Source of the DNA: Nematostella vectensis
Lineage: Eukaryota; Cnidaria; Anthozoa; Actiniaria; Edwardsiidae
DNA: 29,000 bases
Assembly (NCBI RefSeq): GCF_932526225.1
Contig: NC_064048.1
Span: forward strand, 10,536,188-10,565,187
Direction of reading: 5' to 3'
Shown here piece after piece: positions 23,201-29,000 of this stretch. The position numbers and the translations under genes are program-made. The notes under the pieces were generated by a model. It was not told the DNA's origin, ran no database searches, and saw nothing but the letters and a program-made list of their open reading frames with translations. How positions within the stretch are numbered: position 1 is the stretch's first letter; each line of letters opens with the position of its first letter.

Positions 23201-26200
23201 AAAATATATATGTTAAGATAGTTGTTACTCGTAATGAATGAATAAATTAATGAATGGGTTTAATTATCCACATTTGCAGTAGTTTATATTGGATTACAGT
23301 GATGGCCAGATTTACAACACAAATTTACTGGTTACAAAACTTCCAACGTGCCTACTTAGTGTTAGGTAATCGAAATTTATCGGTCGGGGCCTGGATATAA
23401 TAGAAAATACAATGCAATGCCATGGCAACCGCAGAGACCATTGTATTTTCTAATGTGTCCAGGCCCCGACCGCGCTCAGTGGACCGACTGCTTGTTGTCA
23501 GCACCCTGGAAGAACGATAAATTTCGACTTTGCAGCGAAAAAATGCAGGGAAATTCTGGTCTTTTGGATTATTTTCTTCTATTGATGTGTTTAGAAACTT
23601 TTAATTAGAAACATTCATTCTAACACCGGCGTTATTAAAGATAAGTGCCTTCGTCTTCGAGATATTCATTTCAAGATGGTTCTTGCTGCAATATAACCTT
23701 AGGGAACATTTTTTTCATCCACCCATCCAAGGTGCCTTGTTATGAATACACGTTTTAACCAAGTGGGCTGCCCCCCCCCCCCCCCCCCTGCCTGCCACGG
23801 CCGTGTGATTGTTGTAGCAATACAGCAATACCTGTGTTTTCCTCGTCGCAGAACGGGGCTTGTCCGGTAATGTTCATCACTCGGTAACCGAAAGGACACC
23901 TTTTTACACACCGGTCTTGGCTTCCGAACATTCCTCTTTGGGTTTGGAGTCGGTACCAGCCCTCCTTGCAACGCGTACACTGCGGTCTTAGGGACGACTC
24001 GTACCGGGGACACACCTCACAGTTGTTTACACCGCACACTGGAAAATAAACATAAGAAAGAGTTATCTTTAAAAACGGAAGCGCGACTGACGTATTCGGT
24101 CTTCGGCCCCTTAACCGCTGTGATCTAGGTTCGAATTCTGGCTCTCTGGGAATTCATGCCTTGATTTGAATTTGAGTCACAATAAATTATTTCTTCTGTG
24201 TTTCCAGTCTTCTCGGATAAGGACCCTAAACATCTATAAGTTGCACTGCACTGCGGACCTGTATCACCTAAAGAATCACTGGTGACTGGCGATTAACTCT
24301 CTAAGTGACCTCAGTGACTGTGCTTACTAACAATACATTTAAGGGGCCACTTGATGTGGAGCCTCGCTGTGTTATGCCTTACGTACCATTATATCTGGTG
24401 GAAGTTATATACGAATGGAAGAACTATTGATTTAAAGCTTAAATGAACATTCGTTATTACGGTTATATCACTTTCTAAGAAAGTATTGTGTATTGAGTCG
24501 AAATATACGTGTTTCAATCAACCAGGTTGCCTCTTCGTTGTGTTTACAAATATATACTTTTGTGTCGGATTTTGACAACACAAGAGAAATATCCCGGGGG
24601 AGGAGAGGGGGGGGAGGACTCCGATAAAACCAGACGGGGGTGATCTTCGGCAAAATTGATTTTAACCCAAAGGGATGGCACTTTGGGCGTAGTCAACATA
24701 AATTCTCACCCCTAAGAAATAGCAAATTTGGTGTGGCCGAAAGAATTTTCAACCCTAAGAGATGGCAGAATCGGAGCAAAATGTTTAATACCCCCTTAGG
24801 AATAACAATTGGTCGAATTTTATACCAGGTAACGGAATCGAAAGAAACGTTAAACAGCCTTAAAAATTGTAGTTGTTCGATTTTTTTCCCTGAGAAATAA
24901 TCGAAAAAATCTTCTAACACCCCCTAAAGGATGGTAGTTGGTCGAAATTTTTTATACCTTGAAGATATGCCAATCACCCTAGTCTCCTTTTTTGGAGAGT
25001 CCCCCTAATGAGACTTCTCATTGATGTCCATCATTTATGGGGACTAACCACATCACCAAAGAATCCTACACATAAGATTGAAATAACGCAGCATGCATCT
25101 GTTCATCATAGAAGAACTGTCTGGTTCTGTTACGCACTTACTCTTCTCACAGAAAGGTCCATCAACTGGTCCGGTCCCGTTCTTTATTTGGAAGCCTCGT
25201 GGGCACTTGCTAACACACCGATCGAAGCTAAAGTGAGTGAGACGGTACATGCCTTCCTGGCAGCGACGACACTGCAGCAGTCGGTGATGACAGGACGCGC
25301 AGCCACGCACTCCGCAACTGGGCAAGACTTCAGAATTGAAGGGAATATTAATAATGAGAATGTTTAAGAGTTTTCTCTGTTGTTATTTTCGGTGATGACA
25401 GGACGCGCAGCCACGCACTCCGCAACTGGGCAAGACTTCAGAATTGAAGGGAATATTATTAATGATAATGTTTAAGAGTTTTCTCTGTTGTTATTTTCGG
25501 TGTTGACAGGACGCGCAGCCACGCACTCCGCAACTGGGCAAGACTTCAGAATTGAAGGGAATATTAATAATGAGAATGTTTAAGAGTTTTCTCTGTTGTT
25601 ATTTTCGGTGTTGACAGGACGCGCAGCCACGCACTCCGCAACTGGGCCACCCTCGGGCACCCAGGGCGTCGCGGGGATCGAGCACACAGGGAGCGCGCTT
25701 TTTTTCTCCTCTCCCATGAGAATGTTTAAGAGCTCTCTGTGTTGTTATTTTCGATGATAACAGGACGCGCAGCCGCCAGGCATTCCGCATTTAAGTAAAA
25801 TTTTAGAATTAAACGAAATATTACACTAATGAAAACATTTAATAACAACCCTCTCTTGCGCCATCACAATGTCACCATTCTCATAGTCATCAGCAGACTC
25901 TATTTTTTTTTTGTTAGCCGGGCCCCCAGTGCCCCACCTCCTGCTACGGCCCTACACAAACATTGCCTTGTACTGGTAAACCAAAATGTCAAAAATTGGG
26001 GAAAAACGTGTATATATTATTGATGGTATACCTGTGCGGCGCGTTCTCCTGCAGGTCACCTTGCCCCCTTTCGTGTCCCGGATGTAACCGTTCTTACAGC
26101 GAGTGCACCCGTATTTACCAGAACAGGACTGACAATTTCGGACATTGCAGCCTATAGAAGAGCATACAAAAAATAAACCAGACCCTTGAGAGATATTGAA

Positions 26201-27384
26201 AGTAACTTAAATTTTTGGGGTCAGTTTAACCACACAAAAGCTGTCGAGAAGAGAGTTGTACGGCACCACCGCCCCCCCACTCCCCCCCCCCCCCAAAAAA
26301 AAAAAAAACTCAATTATAGGTAAAAAAAGTCAGTGTCGAGCACTCTAGGACGGTTAACTGCCTATTAACACCTATTGCAATCCTGGCTGTGTACAACCAG
26401 ACCCATCCGAAGACCAAGCGCAGACATTTACATTAACCCCCTCCCCCCCCCTCCACCAGTAATAAAAGAAAAAAAATTTAAAAAAAATAACTCCCTTGTT
26501 CACGGACTATCACTTTTTCACGGAGAATTTCGTATTTGATCAACAATTATTTCACGGTATAACAGAAATTTTAACTTTCAATTAAAAATTCTTGCTTTAG
26601 TTTCGTATATACCTCCACGATGCCCATGTTTCCATCCATGACCCATTCCATGACCTCTACGGTGACCATGACCCCATCCTGTGCCTTGCCGTCGACCCAT
26701 GCCTCCTCCTTGGCCTAGACCCATGCCTCCTCCTTGGCCTAGACCCATGCCTCCTCCTTGGCCCATGCCTCCTCCTTGGCTCATGCCTCCTCCTTGTCGT
26801 CGTCCCATGCCTCCTCCTTGCCCCAGGCCTCCTCCTTGCCCCATGCCTCTTCCCTGACCTAGACCCATGCCTCCTCCTTGACCTCGGCCCATGCCTCCTC
26901 CTTGACCTTGGCCCATTCCTCCTCCTTGCCCCATGCCTCCTCCTTGGCTCATGCCTCCTCCTTGCCCTAGGCCTCCTCCTTGGCCCATGCCTCCTCCTTG
27001 ACCTTGGCCCATGCCTCCTCCTTGGCTCATGCCTCCTCCTTGTCGTCGTCCCATGCCTCCTCCTTGCCCCAGGCCTCCTCCTTGCCCCATGCCTCTTCCC
27101 TGACCTAGACCCATGCCTCCCCCTTGACCTCGGCCCATGCCTCCTCCTTGACCTTGGCCCATTCCTCCTCCTTGCCCCATGCCTCCTCCTTGGCTCATGC
27201 CTCCTCCTTGCCCTAGGCCTCCTCCTTGTCCCATGCCTCCTCCCTGACCTAGACCCATGCCTCCTTGGCCCCAATCAGTTTCTTGATCCCAGTTATCATC
27301 TTGGTCTTCATATTCATACCAATCACCCTGAGCCTGCACTACAGCAGCAATGGTCAACAGCGGTATTAGTAAGAGAGCCCTCAT
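17024..27384 (-). CDS. Secreted Gly-rich / furin-like Cys-rich repeat protein, 10 coding exons
   Basis: Assembled by eye from splice sites. Coding exons (minus): 27384-26613, 26151-26032, 25327-25142, 24038-23832, 23145-22942, 22068-21889, 20938-20816, 20258-20097, 18407-18201, 17217-17024. Together they make 2355 nt, that is 784 residues plus TAA. All nine introns are GT/AG and phase 1, and no junction creates a stop. Layout: signal peptide 1-18, acidic segment, Gly/Gln/Met repeats to about 232, His/Gly tail 234-257, eight furin-like modules 258-720 (60 Cys), Pro/Thr-rich tail 721-784. No transmembrane helix is seen. The modules follow the furin/R-spondin pattern (C-x2-C, then C-x3-C-P-x-G-[YF]), known from secreted and surface proteins. 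I do not recognise a named orthologue. A structural or adhesive matrix role is inference from composition. An extra small exon or alternative splice could have been missed. Confidence 0.85.
17395..17840 (+). repeat. Older dispersed repeat, copy 1 (split by the MITE at 17481)
   Basis: The sequence before 17478 (ATTGAAAATACATCAGTTCA, AAAACTTCAAAATAGC) and after 17730 (CTTGCTTGAATTAGCCAATG, AGCATAAAATGGCGGC) matches two other copies once the MITE is removed. Confidence 0.7.
17481..17726. mobile_element. 246-bp palindromic MITE, Harbinger-like, TTA target duplication
   Basis: Long imperfect inverted arms meet near 17582 (CATG centre). The ends are TGACTAGTGC... and ...GCACCAGGCA. Internal ATAACGACAT motifs recur. 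TTA lies directly outside both ends (17478-17480 and 17727-17729), as expected for PIF/Harbinger elements. It sits in the last intron of the Gly/Cys-rich gene and splits an older repeat. Confidence 0.72.
17905..18100 (+). repeat. Older dispersed repeat, copy 2
   Basis: Intact copy: AAACTTCAAAATAACAAACT, ATATTTGATTGAAAATATCT, TTAGCTGATGGAAATGGATG, and the end TATAAAATGGCGGC. It lies just before exon 9 in the last intron. Confidence 0.75.
18201..18407 (-). CDS. Coding exon 9: furin-like Cys module
   Basis: 69 codons, residues 652-720. Acceptor is CGCTTTAG|TG and donor is GCGAAAG|GTAGGC. Eight cysteines are seen: CHVTNCLSC, CDTCRPGYH, CVKECPKGYRV and TVC. The spacer between the central CxxC and the C-x3-CP pair is enlarged and rich in aromatic residues and His (HKHSIHAKFGFGMIYDD). 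Confidence 0.87.
18490..18745 (+). repeat. Dispersed repeat (copy 3)
   Basis: AACGTTAGGGACTAGGACAT, TTAACACGAATTCCTACAAG, TAAAAAAGCGAAAGAATGAC and GAACTCCCAAATATGGTATG align with 395-640 (inverted) and 2060-2150. GGGACTAGGACATCTAA is itself doubled at about 18513-18550. Confidence 0.65.
18974..19098. repeat. 36-40-bp tandem repeat (ATGCCCGACAGTCAGG)
   Basis: Units start at 18974, 19010, 19050 and 19086 (partial), each with ATGCCCGACAGTCAGGA and AGGTCCT...ATGGA. The complement of one unit lies at 19968-20012. Confidence 0.85.
19058..20012. mobile_element. Element with 45-bp inverted ends, hosting a GTTCTTAT transposon
   Basis: The left arm (about 19058-19108: AGGTCCT..ATGGACTAAATGCCCGACAGTTTTCAATT) and the right arm (19968-20012: GGAAACTGTCGGGCATATAG, TCCATTGAAGACCTG) are inverted copies. 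The TA-flanked element 19274-19895 lies inside. The tandem units at 18974-19085 look like reiterated copies of the left end. Confidence 0.55.
19274..19895. mobile_element. GTTCTTAT-family DNA transposon, longest copy
   Basis: The left end CATTCTTGTTTTTTATAAGAAC and right end ...TTATAAAAAAAGAGTG are inverted. TA lies outside both (19272-19273 and 19896-19897). The interior shares GAGAATTACACTAATGATCA and GCCTCGGTATGTTCTTAGCA with other copies, and also a fragment (about 19688-19782) matching 9938-10012. It lies in the intron between exons 8 and 9. No transposase frame is seen. Confidence 0.65.
20097..20258 (-). CDS. Coding exon 8: furin-like Cys module
   Basis: 54 codons, residues 598-651. 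Acceptor is GTTTTCAG|AA and donor is CGAAAAG|GTAAGT. Eight cysteines are seen: CLKSCETC, CETCKKGLF, CVRECPLGYK and QIC. No sequon is seen. Confidence 0.85.
20429..20446 (+). repeat. Poly-G run (18), intronic
   Basis: G run on the plus strand in the intron between exons 7 and 8, so poly-C in the transcript. A second run follows about 90 bases away. Confidence 0.9.
20536..20551 (+). repeat. Poly-G run (16), intronic
   Basis: Same intron as the run at 20429. Both are followed by GTGCG and preceded by similar sequence. Confidence 0.9.
20816..20938 (-). CDS. Coding exon 7: short R-spondin-like Cys module
   Basis: 41 codons, residues 557-597. Acceptor is TTTTTGTAG|AA and donor is CCTAA|GTAAGT. 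Six cysteines are seen: CLDSMCFRCKKGYYF, CHRSCPNGYYQ and GRC. This is the classic furin/R-spondin core without the leading cysteine pair. The exon is missed by length-filtered ORF searches. Confidence 0.82.
21322..21372 (-). repeat. 23-bp repeat, two inverted copies
   Basis: ACACCTATTTCAATAAAGGT and ACACCTATTTCAGTAAAGGT are complements of the unit arrayed at 21583-21720. CAGTGCAAATGGC follows and pairs with GCATTTGCACTG at 21571. Confidence 0.85.
21583..21720 (+). repeat. 23-bp tandem repeat, six perfect copies
   Basis: The unit is ACAACCTTTTGTGAAATAGG + TGT. Starts: 21583, 21606, 21629, 21652, 21675, 21698. The copies are nearly identical, which implies recent expansion. It is inverted relative to 21322-21372, so the region can fold back. 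It lies in the intron between exons 6 and 7. Confidence 0.95.
21889..22068 (-). CDS. Coding exon 6: furin-like Cys module
   Basis: 60 codons, residues 497-556. Acceptor is AATTTATCAG|CT and donor is TCAGAGG|GTAATT. Eight cysteines are seen: CPQIPGCIDC, CTRC, CVGRCPYRF and FVC. There is an NGS sequon. The usual G-[WY]-Y after the CxxC is replaced by NSQLSLLF, making this the most divergent eight-cysteine module. Confidence 0.87.
22110..22300 (-). repeat. Older dispersed repeat, copy 3
   Basis: Inverted relative to copies 1 and 2. The complement contains ATATTTGATTGACAATATCT, TTAGCCGATGGAAATGGATT and CATAAAATGGCGGC. It lies in the intron between exons 5 and 6. Confidence 0.75.
22401..22535. 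repeat. GC-rich imperfect palindrome, possible MITE
   Basis: The left arm (GAGGCGGCGGAGGAGGTAGG, GGGCGGGAGAAAG) and the complement of the right arm (GCGGCGGAAC, GGAGGAGTAGGAGGAGGCAT, GGGGCGGGAG) match around a GAAAGGAGAAGACTTCTC centre. No coding signal is seen. Confidence 0.55.
22555..22895. mobile_element. MITE-like element with CGACGGCGACG inverted ends
   Basis: The left end AATTTAAGCAACGGCGACGAGAACG and the right end CGTTCTCCCGCCGTCGCCGTCGTAGTTTCTTAAATT are inverted, diverged copies. ATAATA-like sequence flanks both sides. It lies in the intron between exons 5 and 6, ending close to the donor of exon 5. Confidence 0.5.
22942..23145 (-). CDS. Coding exon 5: furin-like Cys module
   Basis: 68 codons, residues 429-496. 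Acceptor is TTGATTTCAG|CG and donor is CGCAAA|GTAAGA. Eight cysteines are seen: CAIPNCAVC, CTRCRDGW, CVRSCPRGYQV and GPFC. It has an NGT sequon in nearly the same place as exon 3. Of all the modules, exons 3, 4 and 5 look most alike, which suggests local duplication. Confidence 0.88.
23381..23472. mobile_element. 92-bp foldback MITE
   Basis: The ends CGGTCGGGGCCTGGA and TCCAGGCCCCGACCG are perfect complements, and inner segments GAAAATACAATG / CATTGTATTTTC also pair. No clear target duplication is seen. It lies in the intron between exons 4 and 5. Confidence 0.75.
23771..23788 (+). repeat. Poly-C run (18), intronic
   Basis: In the transcript of the minus-strand gene this is an 18-base G run beginning about 44 nt after the donor of exon 4. 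Confidence 0.9.
23832..24038 (-). CDS. Coding exon 4: furin-like Cys module
   Basis: 69 codons, residues 360-428. Acceptor is TTATTTTCCAG|TG and donor is AACACAG|GTATTG. Eight cysteines are seen: CGVNNCEVC, CTRCKEGWYR, CVKRCPFGYR and APFC. There is a sequon at NIT. The intron downstream carries an 18-base G run on the transcribed sense strand (+ strand C at 23771-23788), starting about 44 nt after the donor. Confidence 0.88.
24080..24235 (+). mobile_element. Possible tRNA-derived SINE relic
   Basis: GGTTCGAATTC (24129-24139) matches an RNA polymerase III B box (GGTTCGANNCC) with a late mismatch. It is followed by CTCGGATAAGGACCCTAAAC, which resembles conserved central domains of some invertebrate SINEs. 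The A box is not convincing. It lies in the intron between exons 3 and 4. Confidence 0.3.
24660..24965 (+). repeat. Diverged tandem repeat, about 45-bp unit
   Basis: Loosely repeated blocks of the form ACCCCTAAGGGATGGCA...TTGGTCGAAATTTT occur at about 24662, 24705, 24751, 24790 and 24915. Similarity is weak, so the period is approximate. Confidence 0.4.
25142..25327 (-). CDS. Coding exon 3: furin-like Cys module
   Basis: 62 codons, residues 298-359. Acceptor is TTCTGAAG|TC and donor is GAGAAGA|GTAAGT. Eight cysteines are seen: CGVRGCASC, CRRC, CVSKCPRGF and GPFC. There is one N-glycosylation sequon (NGT). The first 46 bp of this exon and the intron just upstream belong to a 108-bp tandem duplication (25282-25850). 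The acceptor at 25328 was chosen because it is the only copy followed by the complete module; use of an upstream copy runs into TAA. Confidence 0.87.
25282..25850 (-). repeat. 108-bp tandem duplication of the exon 3 acceptor region
   Basis: CGGTGATGACAGGACGCGCA-type units begin at 25282, 25390, 25498, 25606 and 25752. The first three are almost identical, the fourth carries a different middle segment (25649-25715), and the fifth is strongly diverged. Each of the first three contains intron end, acceptor (TTCTGAAG|TC) and the first 46 bp of exon 3. Copies 2 and 3 are followed by TAA in frame. Confidence 0.93.
26032..26151 (-). CDS. Coding exon 2: short Cys module with furin site
   Basis: 40 codons, residues 258-297. 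Acceptor is TTCTATAG|GC and donor is CACAG|GTATAC. It contains six cysteines (CNVRNCQSC, then CTRC, then a final C) but lacks the C-x3-C-P pair of the fuller modules. It ends in CRRTRRT, which gives a canonical R-T-R-R furin-type cleavage site at residues 293-296. The exon is too short for most gene finders and is recognised from its phase-1 flanks and cysteine spacing. The intron before it (26612-26152) contains poly-C and poly-A runs and no other exon that I can see. Confidence 0.8.
26282..26294 (+). repeat. Poly-C run (13) followed by poly-A
   Basis: C run preceded by a shorter C run and followed by about 15 A, in the intron between exons 1 and 2. Confidence 0.85.
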
Positions 27385-27394
27385 GCCTTCTATC
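26613..27394 (-). CDS. Coding exon 1: signal peptide, acidic segment, Gly/Gln/Met repeats, His/Gly tail
   Basis: The exon begins after a pyrimidine-rich acceptor ending in CTCCAG (AG at 27396-27395) and ends at donor GAG|GTATAT (GT 26612-26611). The start chosen is ATG at 27384, ten bases into the exon; the upstream in-frame ATG at 27423 lies in the intron. Residues 1-18 (MRALLLIPLLTIAAVVQA) are a clear signal peptide with likely cleavage before QGDW. Next comes an acidic W/Y/D segment, then about 190 residues of units such as GQGGGM, GLGQGGGM, SQGGGM and GRRQGGGM, then GWGHGHRRGHGMGHGWKHGH. The repeat DNA holds two copies of a 246-bp (82-codon) block. A second open frame on the same strand (27274-26657, Arg-rich) is a by-product of the repeat. 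Confidence 0.88.
26690..27274 (-). repeat. Coding Gly-rich repeat array with 246-bp block duplication
   Basis: 15-18-bp units (CCATGCCTCCTCCTTGG in plus orientation) encode MGQGGG-type motifs. A distinctive block (TGTCGTCGTCCCATGCC, then CCTCTTCCCTGACC) at 26795 recurs at 27041, 246 bp apart. All changes preserve the frame. Confidence 0.92.
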
Positions 27395-28786
27395 CTGGAG
27401 TAAAATAAATGGCAAAATGTCATTACAAAAGAACAATATTAAAAAATACAATGGTTCATTGCTAGTTCCCAAACGAGTTTTTTGTTCATTCTACATTTTT
27501 TCTTAAATATTTTGCAGGTTTAATACTGCTAATACCCAGAGACAAAACTGGGGTATTTCTAATAAACGTATAAAATATATATCGGAAAAACCACTTAAAC
27601 TTAAACACAGTTTCGCGCGTATACCGCAGGTCCTTTCCGTGGAAGCTATACTTCAAAATGTCGTCTTTGGTCGAACTCTCGCTAAATGAAATGCTTGAAT
27701 TAGAACAGGTCTTAGCGTTGTCTCAAAATAGAAACCAAAGATCGTAAATGGCGTGGTTCCTGAGTTCCTTGCTCTCCCGTTTTTGCGTGGGAGGTGGCTC
27801 ACACTTTTCTTCCTAAGGGTGAGATATATATATATGGTCTTGACAGTTTAGCAGCTCTGTCAATGGCCACTTAAGAAAGCAGTACAACCTTGTTATCAAT
27901 ACCATGGTAGTTATGGTGATATAAGACACATCTTTCGGTGGTATATCATGTGAACAATGAACGTGCAGCAAGGCCTCCCTGTCTATGAAACTACGAGCTA
28001 CACTAATGCAGCAGCGGTGACTTGTTCGACTTGTAATCCGCTATCGATAACTGTCAATCACCCCAAGTCAAAGGGCACAACTGTGCACTCGCTTCGGGTA
28101 TTTCAGCGCCAAGCCCAGGATATCACGCACGGATACCACAATGACTTTGCATAACCCCACATTAGTCACAATCTATTTATATGAGTTTACTTCGCTTGGT
28201 TTTTTTTTCCATTGACAATTTGGTATGAGCATTCTAACGTAAATCGATAATGAGCTGAGTGTAAAACATAATTAATTTTTTTTCGAAAGCTGTTCTAGAT
28301 GACTATAACACCTATCAATGGCAATACAACATCATTTTATGACGGTATTACGTTTTACGAGACCGGTCACTAGAAATTTCATACATACCTAAATATAAAT
28401 AAATGAACAAACATCAAATCACTTCTTCTATTTGTTTGACGAGGATAATATTCTTGTGAAAAAGATGCTACATTCTTTTACGTATTGCTAACTTGTTTTA
28501 AACGATGTTTCAAACAGTAATTTCATATCGACTAGTCAAATAGTCACAACCTCGCCTTTCGTTATTAATCTAAAAGGAATAAGTTACCATTCGTTTCGTT
28601 GATTTTCTTACCGTTATTCTAAGAGATAGTATGACAAACAAAAAAGGGTCTTTGTCCTTTTCAACTTTTTGACGGAAAATATACGATAACTTTAATGCGA
28701 GAGGATAGGATAACACGGGAGATCATTTATACTTATACATTAATGATAACTTGATGGATCTATTTTAGTTATGCACCTATACATAC
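27395..28786 (-). other. Probable intron 1
   Basis: Bounded by donor CAG|GTATGT and acceptor CTCCAG. AT-rich, with a short TA repeat near 27827. No other exon is seen. Confidence 0.35.
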
Positions 28787-28815
28787 CTGAAATCAGCGCT
28801 GACGCAGCTGCAAAT
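28787..28815 (-). other. Likely non-coding first exon (5' UTR)
   Basis: A strong donor, GATTTCAG|GTATGT, ends at 28787 and is the best partner seen for the acceptor at 27395 in front of the start codon. The exon would be short. Its 5' limit is only a guess, placed about 25-30 nt downstream of a TATA-like sequence. Intron 1 would be about 1.4 kb and contains only AT-rich sequence and a short TA run near 27827. Confidence 0.35.
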
Positions 28816-28838
28816 ACGAAGATGCGCGAATTGCACAG

Positions 28839-28844
28839 TTATAA
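28839..28844 (-). promoter_or_regulatory. Possible TATA box of the Gly/Cys-rich gene
   Basis: On the minus strand the sequence reads CCCTTATAACTG, a TATA-like element about 50 bases before the donor at 28787. The match is short and the background AT-rich, so this is only a candidate. Confidence 0.2.
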
Positions 28845-29000
28845 GGGTCTGCGTGGAGTATCATTTTACAGCCACATCAGCTGATCACCTTAGGTCACGA
28901 TCACTGCTATCAACGCTTGATACACAAAAATGAAGACTTTTCATAATGCCACTTTCGCTTGGCAAGGAAATTCCAACAGCGTGTTAACGTTAACTATATA

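Noticed and set aside
24121-24145. True tRNA gene
   Set aside because: Only the B-box/T-loop-like part is present. No acceptor stem or anticodon arm can be paired.
25008-25367. Plus-strand 119-codon frame over exon 3
   Set aside because: Shadow of the minus-strand exon, which has phase-matched splice sites and cysteine spacing.
25599-25790. Extra furin-like exon in the fourth and fifth 108-bp units
   Set aside because: Only the start of the module (CGVRGCASC) is present, followed by TAA, with no donor. It is a duplicated exon fragment.
26657-27274. Arg-rich 205-codon frame overlapping the Gly-rich exon
   Set aside because: It is the +1 reading of GGA/GGC-rich repeat DNA. The signal peptide and splice phases support the Gly-rich frame only.

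Overview
The window is eukaryotic and most likely from an invertebrate animal. It has an AT-rich background, an intron-rich gene with GT/AG junctions, microsatellites, minisatellites, poly-G/poly-C runs and many short foldback transposons (MITEs). The repeat style and the furin-like cysteine modules fit a cnidarian (sea anemone or coral). That assignment is inference; nothing here identifies a species.

Only one gene can be supported with confidence. It lies on the minus strand and fills the right 40% of the window. Ten coding exons, 27384 down to 17024, join without a frameshift or stop into a 784-residue protein, and every internal junction is phase 1. The order is: signal peptide (1-18); acidic Trp/Tyr segment (19 to about 40); Gly/Gln/Met repeat (about 41-232); His/Gly tail (about 234-257); eight cysteine-rich furin/R-spondin-like modules with 60 cysteines (258-720); Pro/Thr/Ser tail (721-784). 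A perfect R-X-R-R furin-type site follows the first module. No transmembrane segment is visible, so this looks like a secreted structural or matrix protein, perhaps cleaved into a Gly-rich and a Cys-rich part. A non-coding first exon ending at 28787 is likely.

The left 16 kb has no convincing gene. It holds a 157-bp foldback MITE with 9-bp target duplications (2961-3117), a 270-bp tandem duplication (5521-6069), a 102-bp MITE with 9-bp target duplications (6508-6609), a purine-rich tract (7745-7885), several copies of a transposon family rich in GTTCTTATAAAAA, a 3.2-kb minisatellite with a 36-bp unit and a 720-bp higher-order duplication (10683-13857), a 66-bp repeat array (14360-14875), and abutting ATTT and ATTGTT microsatellites (16053-16376) just beyond the 3' end of the gene. 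One 160-codon reading frame (4684-5166) is unexplained.

The introns of the gene are also repeat-rich. They include a Harbinger-like MITE nested in an older repeat, a 45-bp inverted-repeat element with another transposon inside it, a 23-bp repeat forming a foldback, a possible SINE relic, and a 108-bp tandem duplication that has copied the acceptor and first part of coding exon 3 several times.
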